Positions 35,212 through 43,510 are shown, counted from the first letter of the stretch. The stretch: DNA of 43,795 nt from an uncultured Oscillospiraceae bacterium (GCA_949295415.1 CASFLA010000068.1:1-43795), one strand, 5' to 3'. Numbers and translations: made by a program. The notes: generated from the letters alone by a model not told the origin.

Positions 35212-36834
35212 ATGATTGAATATAACAAAATTAAAACCAACGTAGCCATTATTGGCGGTGGGCTGACGGGGACCATAGCTGCAATGGAGATTGCTAAAGC
35301 AGGAATGAGCGTTACCGTTATTCGAGACGGCCGCGGTGCGAGTCCTTATGTCGCAGGATTTAACGTTGCGGGTGTTGAAGGTAAAGATAGTATAGATATA
35401 TTTGTGAAAGATTCACTAAAGAGTGCAAACGGGCAGGCCGACATAGAGCTTGTCAAGCTTTTGTGTAACGGCAGTGCCGAGATTCCCGAATATCTGAAAG
35501 CCATCGGATTTATGTTTGATACCGATGATACGGGAGCGCTAAAAGCCCGTAAGTCCTTAGGGAGTTCATTTGCCCGAGTGGTTGGAAAGGGAAATTCCAG
35601 CGGAGCCGATATACTCTCGATTATAGATAAGCATCTCAAGCAATGTGATAATGTCAAAATTTTAGAAAGGTCGCGGGCGCTCCGTTTATTTGAGAAAAAT
35701 GGTCATGTGACCGGCGTTCTCATTTATGATAAGTCATCTGATTCCTTTACTGTTATAGAAAGTCCCTGTGTTTTATTGGCAAGCGGCGGCTATGCGGGAA
35801 TATTCCCATTTACCTCTAATCCAAAGGATATTTCAGGAGATACCGTTGCAATGGCACTATTTGCAGGAGCCCATGTAACCGATATGGAGTTTGTGCAATT
35901 TGAGCCGTCATGCGCAGTTTGGCCTGAAAGTATTCGCGGCAAGGGTATGATTACAACCTTATTCTACGATGGTGCTGTTTTGACCAACGCTCTTGGTGAG
36001 CGCTTTATGCTGCAGCATTCACAAAATGCCGAGCGCGTAAACAAAGATGTTCTCGCCAAGGCCATTGCCCAAGAGCTGCGCAATGGGAGAGGAACCGAGC
36101 ATGGCGGTGTATGGTTTGACGCAAGAGGGGTTGATGATAAGCGCTTGCTTTCGGCTTATGCACCTTTTGTCGAGCGATACCGTAATGTTGGGATTGATAT
36201 TCTGTCTCAGCCTGTGGAGGTTGCCAATGCGGCACATACATCACTTGGCGGAGTCAAGGTGAATAGCTATTGTGAAACCGATGTTTTGGGTCTGTATGCA
36301 GCAGGCGAAGCCATTGGAAATCTGCATGGCGCCAACCGAATCGGAGGCTCTGCCGGAACCGAAACGTTGGTATTTTCAAGATATGCCGCAAAAGCTATTA
36401 TTAATAGAAAGGAACACTTTTGTCCTGCTGTAACAGAAAAAGAAGTGGAAAAAATCCTTTTGCAGAAGTCCGACAACCTTCTTTCTGCCGAGTGCGCGGA
36501 GGAAATGACTGCTAAAGCAAAAGAAATCTTAGGGCGTTACCTTGGTGTTGAGCGTGGGAAAGAGGGGCTTTCCTCTGCCGTTGCAGAACTTGAACAGCTA
36601 TTCATCAAGGCAAATAACTCTTCCTTTGGTTCAACAAAAAAGGATTTGTTTAAAAAGTTAAGCCTCCAAAATTTTTTGATTACAGCATTGGCTCTTGCGA
36701 AATCGGCGCTCCTGCGCGACGATAGCGTGGGCAGTCATCTGCGCATTGACAAAGAGGCGTTGCCTCAAAAAAAATACCGCACCGATACAAGCTTTGTTGA
36801 CAACACAGTTTCAGTATCAAAAATTTACCAATAG
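35212..36834 (+). CDS. FAD-dependent fumarate-reductase/succinate-dehydrogenase-type flavoprotein
   Basis: 540 aa from ATG 35212; an upstream ATG at 35179 would overlap the SDR gene, and neither has a strong site. FAD motif VAIIGGGLTGTIAAMEIAKA at the N terminus; substrate-domain piece FEPSCAVWPE; NAAHTSLGGVKVN; and the second FAD piece GLYAAGEAIGNLHGANRIGG. It is soluble, with no signal peptide and no iron-sulfur or membrane subunit genes nearby. Relatives include L-aspartate oxidase, fumarate and urocanate reductases and adenylylsulfate reductase subunit A. In an anaerobe it could reduce an enoic acid made by dehydration, or oxidise a pathway intermediate; the substrate is unknown. Confidence 0.87.
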   Translation: MIEYNKIKTNVAIIGGGLTGTIAAMEIAKAGMSVTVIRDGRGASPYVAGFNVAGVEGKDSIDIFVKDSLKSANGQADIELVKLLCNGSAEIPEYLKAIGFMFDTDDTGALKARKSLGSSFARVVGKGNSSGADILSIIDKHLKQCDNVKILERSRALRLFEKNGHVTGVLIYDKSSDSFTVIESPCVLLASGGYAGIFPFTSNPKDISGDTVAMALFAGAHVTDMEFVQFEPSCAVWPESIRGKGMITTLFYDGAVLTNALGERFMLQHSQNAERVNKDVLAKAIAQELRNGRGTEHGGVWFDARGVDDKRLLSAYAPFVERYRNVGIDILSQPVEVANAAHTSLGGVKVNSYCETDVLGLYAAGEAIGNLHGANRIGGSAGTETLVFSRYAAKAIINRKEHFCPAVTEKEVEKILLQKSDNLLSAECAEEMTAKAKEILGRYLGVERGKEGLSSAVAELEQLFIKANNSSFGSTKKDLFKKLSLQNFLITALALAKSALLRDDSVGSHLRIDKEALPQKKYRTDTSFVDNTVSVSKIYQ

Positions 36835-36861
36835 ATTGCTTAATATAAAGGAGTATATGTT

Positions 36862-38532
36862 GTGGAAAAAGAATATAAATTTCTTCGTTCAAAATGGGAG
36901 TTTGGAGAGGCCTCGGAATGTCGCCGCGGACTTGTTTGCGGAATGGGCTACACAAACGAGGAGCTTCAGCGCCCGATTATAGGCGTAGTCAACTCATGGA
37001 ACGAATATAACCCAGGGCACACTCATTTGAACAAGCTTGCCGAGCGTGTAAAGCAAGGTATCCGCGATGCCGGAGGTCTGCCTTTTGAAGTGGAAACCAC
37101 AGGCATCTGCGATGGAATGGTGCTAAAGGATCCCCGTTACATTGAAGTTCCAAGCCGAAACTCCATTGCAGACCAGGTAGAGCTTACCGTCGAAGGAAAC
37201 TTTTTTGACGGTATAGTAATGCTTTCTACCTGCGATTCGGTCGTTCCGGGGCATCTGATGGGTGCGGCTCGTCTTGATATTCCAACAATCATTGTAACCG
37301 GCGGATATATGCCTCTGGGCACCTACGCAGGAGAGGAACGACTTCATATTCACGCTCAGGATAAGGTCGGAACAGCGCAGGACGGTAAAATAGATATGGA
37401 GTTTTATAACGGTCTTATTGAAAACTCCTGGGGCACTTGCGGTGCCTGCACCTCTATGACGACAGCTAACTCTATGTGTATAGTAGCTGAGGCAATGGGT
37501 ATGACTATGCCCGGAAACTCTACTCTGTCGGCAACCTCTTCTCAACTATACCGTATTGCTTATAATGCAGGCAAACAAATTATGAAGCTTGTTGAGGATG
37601 GAATCACGGCAAGAGATATTATTACTGTTGAATCTATCAAAAACGCCATTAAGGTCGATATGGCGGTTGCAGGTTCTACAAATCTGTTACTCCATATCCC
37701 TGCGATTGCCAACGAAGCAGGTTATGATCTGCCTTGGTGGAAATACTTTGATAAGGCATCCAACCAAATCCCTCTTCTTTCTCATCTGGCACCGAGCGGA
37801 AAATATAGCCTTAAGGATTTTGATTTAGCAGGCGGAATTCGTGCACTAATTAGCAAGATGCTTCCCGTCCTTAACCCTGACTGTTTAACCGTTAACGGCT
37901 TGACCATTGGGGATAATGTGAAAATAGCCCCTTGCTATGACGACGATGTTATTCGTGGACTTGACAACCCTGTTAGCCACGAGCCCGGAATAGGTGTGCT
38001 TTACGGAAATCTCGCTCCTGAGGGAGCAATTATTAAAATTGCTGCCGTTCCCGAAAATTTAATGACATTTAAAGGCCCTGCTAAATGCTTTGACACACTT
38101 GAAGCGGCACTAAATGCTTTGCGGAGCGGCCGAATCAATAAGGGCGATGCCTGCATCGTCCGTTTCCTCGGACTTAAAGCTCGATTCGGAACCACAGCCT
38201 TTACCTTCCAGGAGGAATTGAAGGGCTATTCCGAGCTGTTCAATAGCTGTGCAGTAATTACCGATGGTCGTTTTTCGGGTGGCACCAGCGGCCTATCTAT
38301 AGGCTACATTTCCCCCGAGGCTATGTTGGGACCTCTCGGCATCGTTGAGGATGGCGATATGATAGAAATAGATATTCCTAACAGACGTATTCACCTATGT
38401 ATTACCGACCAAGAAATCGCCGCGCGTGCTGAAAATTTCGATTGGAAGCCAAACTATGAGCAATATCCTAGATTTCTTCGCCTGTTTGCCAAGAATGTAG
38501 GGCCTATGTCAAAGGGTGGTATCTGGGAATGA
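36862..38532 (+). CDS. IlvD/Edd-family dehydratase, atypical metal motif
   Basis: 556 aa from a GTG with AAAGGAG eight bases before. Family pieces: GVVNSWNEYNPGHTHL, VPSRNSIADQVE, VTGGYMPLGTY, WGTCGACTSMTTANSM, DGRFSGGTSGLSIGYISPEA. Probable Fe-S cysteines are Cys124 and Cys193/Cys196. In IlvD, Edd and sugar-acid dehydratases the motif is CDK, whose Lys is carbamylated and binds Mg; here it is CDS (Cys124-Asp125-Ser126). The enzyme therefore belongs to a divergent branch. Reactions in the family are dehydrations of 2,3-dihydroxy acids. No other ilv genes are present, so branched-chain synthesis is unlikely. The stop overlaps the next gene by four bases. Confidence 0.88.
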   Translation: MEKEYKFLRSKWEFGEASECRRGLVCGMGYTNEELQRPIIGVVNSWNEYNPGHTHLNKLAERVKQGIRDAGGLPFEVETTGICDGMVLKDPRYIEVPSRNSIADQVELTVEGNFFDGIVMLSTCDSVVPGHLMGAARLDIPTIIVTGGYMPLGTYAGEERLHIHAQDKVGTAQDGKIDMEFYNGLIENSWGTCGACTSMTTANSMCIVAEAMGMTMPGNSTLSATSSQLYRIAYNAGKQIMKLVEDGITARDIITVESIKNAIKVDMAVAGSTNLLLHIPAIANEAGYDLPWWKYFDKASNQIPLLSHLAPSGKYSLKDFDLAGGIRALISKMLPVLNPDCLTVNGLTIGDNVKIAPCYDDDVIRGLDNPVSHEPGIGVLYGNLAPEGAIIKIAAVPENLMTFKGPAKCFDTLEAALNALRSGRINKGDACIVRFLGLKARFGTTAFTFQEELKGYSELFNSCAVITDGRFSGGTSGLSIGYISPEAMLGPLGIVEDGDMIEIDIPNRRIHLCITDQEIAARAENFDWKPNYEQYPRFLRLFAKNVGPMSKGGIWE

Positions 38533-39839
38533 ATAATAAAATGATATCTCTTGCAGAAAAAATAGAGAATAGCGAGCTAAATGAAAAAATCGTCGCTGCT
38601 AATAACGCCGCCGCCGATATGCTGATCAATGCCGATCCCGTTTGGGTGGATATTCTTCCTGCGGGAGAGGTGGTAAAGGGTCTTGAGGACTATACTGTTA
38701 CTCATTCGGGTCCTCCTATTGATTATGAGGATATGACTGAGCTACATAAGCGCGGTATGGTTTCTGCCTGCCTCTTTGAAGGCTGGGCAAAAACCGAGGA
38801 AGAGGCGGTCAAGCTTATTAAGAGCGGCAAGATAAACATAATTTCAGCACTTGATAAAAACACCGTCGGTTCGGGAACGGGCATTATCACAAAAAGTATT
38901 GCAATGTTTGTTGTCAAGGACCGTTACAGTGGAGAGGTTGCGGGAACATTCCCGGCGGAAGGAATCCGCTTTCAAGGAGGATTCTGCGGTTGGGGATTGT
39001 ATTCAAAGGAGATAGCCGAAAACCTCAAATATATGCGTGAATGGCTCTTCCCACCAATGAAAGCGTTGGTCAAAGAAATAGGCGGATTACCCATTAAACC
39101 GATTTTGGCGGAATCCTTGCAGATGGGAGATGAAAACCACACGCGTCAAACGGCCGCCGACTATATCTTTCAACATCATATTCTGCCTAAATTAGCAGGC
39201 TTGGAGGATGCTTCTCTGTCGCGCAAACAAATTTTGGATGCTATCAGTTATATTGCCGAAACGCCGCGTTTTTTCTATTGTCTTGGACAAGGTGCGTGCC
39301 GCACGGCAACCCTTGCAAATAACGGAAGACCTTATTCAACCGTTGTTAGCGCTATGTGCGGCAACGGCGTGGAATATGGAATTAAAATCGCCGCGCTTGG
39401 TGACCGTTGGTTTACAGCTAAAGCCCCATATATTCATGGCAAATATAATTCACCTGAATTTAATATTGATATGCAACTCCCTTGGATTGGGGACAGCTGC
39501 ACTGTTGAATGTGCGGGTATGGGTGCTTTCGCCGCCGCGGCAAGTCCCATAGTCTGCAGCTTGCGTGGATTAAGCATTGAGGAATCTATTGCACAAACGC
39601 GCGAAATGGAAAAAATCACGGTGGCTAGAAATGCAAACTATTCCATACCCAACATGGGCTTTGAGGGACTGCCTTGCGCAATTGATATGCTCAAGGTTAT
39701 CAAAACAGGAATCACTCCATGCATACATGGCGGAATGATTGCAAAGGACGGCGGATTGCTTGGCGCAGGTATGGCTAGAATACCTATGGAATGTTTTGAG
39801 AAGGCGCTGACCGCATTTGCAAACAAATATGGAGTGTAA
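38529..39839 (+). CDS. DUF1116 protein (YlbE/YahG-like)
   Basis: 436 aa. Matches the DUF1116 layout: NAAAADMLINADPVWVDILPAG at the start (split NAAAADM, DPVWVDI), PPIDYEDMTELHKRGMVSAC, ALDKNTVGSGTGIITKS, the central LPKLAGL...GQGACRTATLANNGR, and the C-terminal FEGLPCAIDMLKVIKTGITP plus GAGMARIPMECF. E. coli YlbE, a relative, works with FdrA and YlbF in allantoin breakdown, where the trio has been linked to oxamate carbamoyltransfer. Here there is no FdrA or carbamate kinase; the gene sits instead between a dehydratase and an epimerase, overlapping the former by ATGA. Its job is unknown. Confidence 0.85.
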   Translation: MNNKMISLAEKIENSELNEKIVAANNAAADMLINADPVWVDILPAGEVVKGLEDYTVTHSGPPIDYEDMTELHKRGMVSACLFEGWAKTEEEAVKLIKSGKINIISALDKNTVGSGTGIITKSIAMFVVKDRYSGEVAGTFPAEGIRFQGGFCGWGLYSKEIAENLKYMREWLFPPMKALVKEIGGLPIKPILAESLQMGDENHTRQTAADYIFQHHILPKLAGLEDASLSRKQILDAISYIAETPRFFYCLGQGACRTATLANNGRPYSTVVSAMCGNGVEYGIKIAALGDRWFTAKAPYIHGKYNSPEFNIDMQLPWIGDSCTVECAGMGAFAAAASPIVCSLRGLSIEESIAQTREMEKITVARNANYSIPNMGFEGLPCAIDMLKVIKTGITPCIHGGMIAKDGGLLGAGMARIPMECFEKALTAFANKYGV

Positions 39840-39841
39840 AT

Positions 39842-40708
39842 ATGGAAAGGGTTTTGAAAAATAACCGTGTTAGCCTGACTGTCAGCGATTTTGGTGCGGA
39901 AATGACAAGTCTTACGCTTGACGGCTTTGAGTATTTATGGTCGCCGAACGAGGCCTACTATAATCGCACCTCGCCCTGCCTGTTTCCTATTACGGGCCGA
40001 TTTACGGAGGGCTTCTATACGCACAAAGAAAAACAGTATCCCATGCAGCTTAACGGTATTGCAATGGAGAAAACATTTAAGGCAACATCCGCATCCGAAA
40101 CAGAATTGACATTAGAGCTTTGCGAGGATGAGGATACGCTCACAGTATACCCCTTTAATTTTACGCTTCAAATGAATTATAGATTAGAAGGTCAAAAGCT
40201 TCATATATGCTACACTGTTTTCAACCGTTCGGATGAACCTATGCCTTACAGTGTCGGGAATCACACTGCATATCGTTGGCCGCTTGCAGAAAAGGATGAC
40301 CCAAACAGCTATTTTCTGCGTTTTGAGCAAGCTGAAACATTAGAATCATTCAGTCCGTTCGGTTGGATAGCACCTTGGATGACCGATGAGCGCATTCGTC
40401 CGCTGTCCCATAATCTCTATGTGAACGGGACCCGTTCATTTAAGGGGCAGAAGTCCGAATGGCTCGAATATACCGGGGCCAACTGCGATTATGTCATAAG
40501 AATGTATCGGGGTTCTTTCCCATTTATTGCAAACTGGGCAAGACCCGAAACCGATGCAAATTTTATATGTTTAGAGCCTTCTTTAAGTATTTCAAGCCAC
40601 GGTCCTACTATGTTTGACCGTGAGGGTATTCACGTATTGGCCCCCGGTTGCTCTGAAACGGTTGGCTACTCATTGGAGTTTTACAGAAAATCGGATATCG
40701 TTTTATAG
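39842..40708 (+). CDS. Aldose 1-epimerase-like (LacX/YphB-type) protein, one active-site His replaced
   Basis: 288 aa, mutarotase beta-sandwich. Family pieces: VSDFGAEMTSLTLDG, EYLWSPNEAYYNRTSPCLFPITGR, VGNHTAYRWPL (retains the acid His) and FICLEPSLSISSHG (retains the base Glu). At the usual HGFAR site the sequence reads LNGIAMEK, so the His is Asn71. It may be a mutarotase for an unusual sugar or a binding protein. It starts two bases after the DUF1116 stop and is the last gene before a terminator. Confidence 0.85.
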   Translation: MERVLKNNRVSLTVSDFGAEMTSLTLDGFEYLWSPNEAYYNRTSPCLFPITGRFTEGFYTHKEKQYPMQLNGIAMEKTFKATSASETELTLELCEDEDTLTVYPFNFTLQMNYRLEGQKLHICYTVFNRSDEPMPYSVGNHTAYRWPLAEKDDPNSYFLRFEQAETLESFSPFGWIAPWMTDERIRPLSHNLYVNGTRSFKGQKSEWLEYTGANCDYVIRMYRGSFPFIANWARPETDANFICLEPSLSISSHGPTMFDREGIHVLAPGCSETVGYSLEFYRKSDIVL

Positions 40709-40745
40709 ATATAGTGAAAGTCTAAGTTCAACTGACAACGCAAGA

Positions 40746-40783
40746 AAAAACTCGGCACACCAAAAGGTGTTCCGAGTTTTTTT
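40746..40783 (+). terminator. Terminator of the six-gene cluster
   Basis: 12-bp stem ACTCGGCACACC with GGTGTTCCGAGT (40750-40761 with 40766-40777, one mismatch), loop AAAA, followed by a run of seven T. Confidence 0.88.
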
Positions 40784-40847
40784 GGTAGTTTGAACTTAAT
40801 GACACGAATAAAATGTGCCTGAAAACTGAGAAATTCTTTATTCAATT

Positions 40848-41024
40848 TCAATAATTAACAATATATATTGAGACAATTACAACAGAGGTTATTAAAGCTG
40901 TCACTAAAATGAGTAGAAGCAATACTTTCCAATTTGGTATTTTAACTATTTTCTTTAGTTTTTTGAAGAAAAGGTTACAATCAAGAACATAGTCATCCTT
41001 AAATTCTTTCTGCGTATTAAGCAT
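40848..41024 (-). CDS. Small single-pass membrane protein (58 aa)
   Basis: A frame on the minus strand encodes 58 residues: a charged N-terminal part (MLNTQKEFKDDYVLDCNLFF), a basic stretch (KKLKKIVKIPNWK) and one strong membrane helix (VLLLLILVTALITSVVIVSI), ending in IVNY. The ATG lacks a clear ribosome site. It follows the 110-aa gene on the same strand by 19 bases. The hydrophobic pattern after a basic segment looks like a real type of small membrane protein, but no family is recognised. The rest of 40784-41043 holds nothing else I can name. Confidence 0.4.
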   Translation of the reverse strand: MLNTQKEFKDDYVLDCNLFFKKLKKIVKIPNWKVLLLLILVTALITSVVIVSIYIVNY

Positions 41025-41043
41025 AATCGGGTTTCTTATATAT

Positions 41044-41376
41044 TCATATATCGTAGCTCATTTTTTCAATTCTTTTCGCCATTTGTTTTCGCTCGGAATT
41101 ACTTCCTCTAAGCCAATAGCATTTTCCAATTCGTGTGATCATTGCACGGCTTTTTTGTTCTGATTCACCCTTGGTCATATCTTCCCATACAGCCCTTGCT
41201 TCACGAACTTTCTCGATATCGAGCCGCGCATATTTGGCTATCTTTTCGTCCGGTTCTCCACCACGGAGCATGGCAACAACAAAATCAATCTTTGCTCCAT
41301 TTCGTTCTTCTTGCCGTATCTGAGCAATCATTTCTGCCATTGGGTCAATGTATGTCAGGGTTTTGCTTTCGGGCAT
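41044..41376 (-). CDS. Unknown 110-aa helical protein
   Basis: 110 aa from the ATG at 41376 (GGAGGAA eight bases before); the longer frame to 41409 lies inside the upstream gene. It contains KIAKYARLDIEKVREARAVW, a helix-turn-helix-like stretch, between charged helices. The segment DFVVAMLRGGEPDEKIAKYA resembles the small C-terminal region of Rpn/PD-(D/E)XK transposase-type proteins, but the catalytic part is missing, so I make no call. It overlaps the corrected upstream gene by 32 bases. Context suggests a mobile or phage-like neighbourhood. Confidence 0.6.
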   Translation of the reverse strand: MPESKTLTYIDPMAEMIAQIRQEERNGAKIDFVVAMLRGGEPDEKIAKYARLDIEKVREARAVWEDMTKGESEQKSRAMITRIGKCYWLRGSNSERKQMAKRIEKMSYDI

Positions 41377-42084
41377 TGTCGTATTCCTCCTGTGTAATGA
41401 GTAATTCATTTTCCCAATGTTCCCACTTCAACTTCGGTAGACGATCAGCCGAACATAGTCGGCAGTCGGGCATCTTTCGTCCAGGTCTGCATCCTTGACG
41501 GCATAATCTGCCCATCGGCAGAAATACCCGAGCGTCGTATCCACTCTGTTGACGATCATGTAGTAGACCTTGTACCAATCATCACATTCGTCCCACTCGT
41601 AATAGGCATACTCTTTCTTTGCTTTGTCGGACAGTTTTTCGTATTCCTCGGGAGTGAGCCAATGACCGATGGTGTCGTATTCATCAATCTCAAAGGCTGC
41701 GATACTGACCTTGGAGGCATACCCACGGTATCGGGTAGGCTTGTCCTTTTTGACTCTGCTCTTTATGGATTTCCCATAGTTTACGAGGAAGAGAGAACGG
41801 TTATAGAAATCCTTGTAGGTGTTAATGTGCAGAAAGGTGTCATACGGCTCGTCATCTTCGTGGCAGAATACTGATCTGACCTCCTTGCATAAATCCTCGG
41901 GGCGACCGAAGGAGTATTGGACTTCTTCCAATTCCTCGTATGTTTCACGAAGCCAATTCCGTCCTGAAACAATCGGGCAGACATCAACCTTCCCGTCTGC
42001 GCGTTGGAATGTGGGATTTAGACTGTACCATTGGTTGCCGACACGAACCTCGGCATATATTGCGTAAAAAATTCCAATTGGCAA
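41345..42084 (-). pseudogene. Unknown protein with a probable 3' frameshift
   Basis: The main frame (42084 to 41428, 218 aa) begins IFYAIYAEVRVGNQWYSLNP and has an acidic middle (EEYEKLSDKAKKEYAYYEWD). It stops at YVRLIVYRS. One base added near 41428-41440 would continue it as KLKWEHWENELLITQEEYDN to a stop at 41345, giving about 245 aa; this tail is protein-like. The start is uncertain: TTG at 42084 directly abuts an AAAGGAG, with no spacing. I do not recognise a family; similar unknown proteins occur in Lachnospiraceae integrative elements, from memory. The same region carries the leftward edge of the YitT promoter. Confidence 0.55.
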
Positions 42085-42108
42085 CTCCTTTCTTTTTTCA
42101 CATTTATG

Positions 42109-42117
42109 TGGTATAAT
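42109..42117 (+). promoter_or_regulatory. Extended -10 promoter of yitT-like gene
   Basis: TGGTATAAT (TATAAT at 42112-42117, TG one base before it), 47 bases before the ATG at 42165. No good -35 box, as expected for an extended -10. Confidence 0.5.
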
Positions 42118-42164
42118 GAGTTCGACAAATTAGAGTTTAGTAGGTTGCTTTTATGGAGGAAATT

Positions 42165-43031
42165 ATGCATCACGGGAAACTACGAATAACGAATATCATA
42201 ATGCTTACTATTGCTGGCATTATTAACGCTTTTGGTATCACAATTTTCCTAATGCCTGTCAATCTATACGATAGTGGCATTTCGGGAACTGCCATACTTT
42301 TGGACCAAGTAACACCACAATATCTGACATTATCCATTTTTCTTATAGTTTTGAACATTCCGTTGTTTTTATTTGGACTTAAAAAGCAGGGATGGTTATT
42401 TACGGTATATGCTATCTATGCTGTTTGCATTTACTCCGTTTGCGCCTGGTTAATAACTGATGTGCTTCCCGTTGATGTCAGTTTGGCATCTCCTTTGGCA
42501 GGAACAGATTTGTTGCTTTGCGCTCTGTTTGGCGGTGTGATTTCAGGCATCGGAAGTGGTATCGCAATTCGTTACGGTGGCGCCATGGACGGCATCGAAG
42601 TCATGGCAGTAATTTTCGCAAAGCGGCTCGGAATTACCGTTGGTTCTTTTGTCATGATATATAATATATTGCTTTACACAATCTGCGGTTTGGTACTCGG
42701 AAGTTGGATTTTGCCGCTTTATTCTGTTGTAACATATGCAGCAGCGTTAAAAACAATTGATTTTATTGTAGATGGTCTTGACAGAGCAAAATGTGCTATT
42801 ATTATAACGGAACATCCGCAAGAAATTTGCGATAAATTATGCGAGACATTCGGGAGTGGTGTAACATATTTGGATGCAAAAGGCGGTTATTCCAACAAAC
42901 CGAAATCTATGCTCTATTTTGTGGTGAATCGCTACCAGATTGTTAGAATGAAGGAACTCGTTCACGACATCGACCCCCTTGCTTATATTACAATCAGCGA
43001 AGTTGCTGATGTGTTTTCTAACAACAAGTAA
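42165..43031 (+). CDS. YitT-family membrane protein (DUF161 + DUF2179)
   Basis: 288 aa from ATG 42165, with GGAGGA four bases before; an ATG at 42153 precedes that site. Five or six membrane helices (~10-30, 45-65, 70-90, 105-125, 145-180) with the family pieces GIINAFGITIFLMPVNLYDSG, split by the first helix, and GSGIAIRYGGAMDGIEVMAV. The C-terminal cytoplasmic DUF2179 domain includes GVTYLDAKGGYSNKPKSMLYFVV, a nucleotide-second-messenger-like fold of unknown ligand. Function not established. It is separated from the minus-strand genes at 41-42 kb by a divergent control region. Confidence 0.92.
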   Translation: MHHGKLRITNIIMLTIAGIINAFGITIFLMPVNLYDSGISGTAILLDQVTPQYLTLSIFLIVLNIPLFLFGLKKQGWLFTVYAIYAVCIYSVCAWLITDVLPVDVSLASPLAGTDLLLCALFGGVISGIGSGIAIRYGGAMDGIEVMAVIFAKRLGITVGSFVMIYNILLYTICGLVLGSWILPLYSVVTYAAALKTIDFIVDGLDRAKCAIIITEHPQEICDKLCETFGSGVTYLDAKGGYSNKPKSMLYFVVNRYQIVRMKELVHDIDPLAYITISEVADVFSNNK

Positions 43032-43064
43032 CCAAATTTTATTTGTCGAACAGTTTAATTTGTT

Positions 43065-43096
43065 GGAGGTATCATTTCGGTGATACCTCCATTTTT
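43065..43096 (+). terminator. Terminator of yitT-like gene
   Basis: 10-bp stem GGAGGTATCA/TGATACCTCC (43065-43074 with 43081-43090), loop TTTCGG, then ATTTTTA. Confidence 0.88.
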
Positions 43097-43373
43097 ATTG
43101 TTCCGAATAGAACTCTTTCATATCATCCAGGCGGAGACAAGAAAGCCGACCATCCTCAAAGCCACCACCGCAGTCGATGCCGATTGCTTCCTCACTTTTC
43201 CAAATGCTCCACGGGTATGTGTTATGGAAGTAGCAGGTAGGCGTGTGTCCGAAGATCAGCACATATCCCTCGGGAACAGGACAGAATTCGTTCCATCTTT
43301 CCCATACTGCAAACTCACGACTGTCCTTGTACCACCCACAAAGAATTCGACTTCCTGGTCGTTTGCGGTTGCT
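43095..43373 (-). pseudogene. C-terminal remnant of a metallophosphoesterase
   Basis: An open stretch of 92 codons on the minus strand reads EFAVWERWNEFCPVPEGYV, LIFGHTPTCYFHN, EAIGIDCGGGFEDGRLSCLR and LDDMKEFYSEQ before its stop. GHTPT and IDCGGG match the metal- and substrate-loop motifs at the C-terminal end of serine/threonine-phosphatase-like and ApaH-like metallophosphoesterases. An in-frame TAG (43374-43376) precedes it, and the catalytic N-terminal domain (GDxHG, GNHD) is not found upstream. There is no ribosome site. This is a decayed gene end, common at edges of mobile elements. Confidence 0.7.
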
Positions 43374-43470
43374 CTAACCGCAGAGAATAACAAAGCCATA
43401 TTTATCACCAACACCTTTCATAATATTTCATCCTCAAAATGAGGAATGATTACACATTAAATACTTCTAC

Positions 43471-43510
43471 AAAAAAGGGGGTTGCTCATAAAATGTATGC
43501 GCAACCTCCC
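43471..43510 (-). terminator. Terminator facing left
   Basis: Stem GGGAGGTTGC with GCAACCCCC (43501-43510 with 43477-43485), followed by six T on the minus strand. It would stop a transcript coming from the right, beyond any gene seen here. Confidence 0.65.

Noticed and set aside
36862..38532. Dihydroxy-acid dehydratase of valine/isoleucine synthesis
   Set aside because: No ilvB, ilvC or leu genes nearby, the CDK motif is CDS, and the neighbours are sugar-type enzymes.
38529..39839. Oxamate carbamoyltransferase subunit
   Set aside because: FdrA, YlbF and carbamate kinase are not in the cluster, and no allantoin genes are seen.
33470..40708. Sulfoquinovose (sulfo-Entner-Doudoroff) pathway
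   Set aside because: Mutarotase, SDR and dehydratase fit, but the SMP30 lactonase, the aldolase, the sulfolactaldehyde dehydrogenase and any sulfonate exporter are missing.
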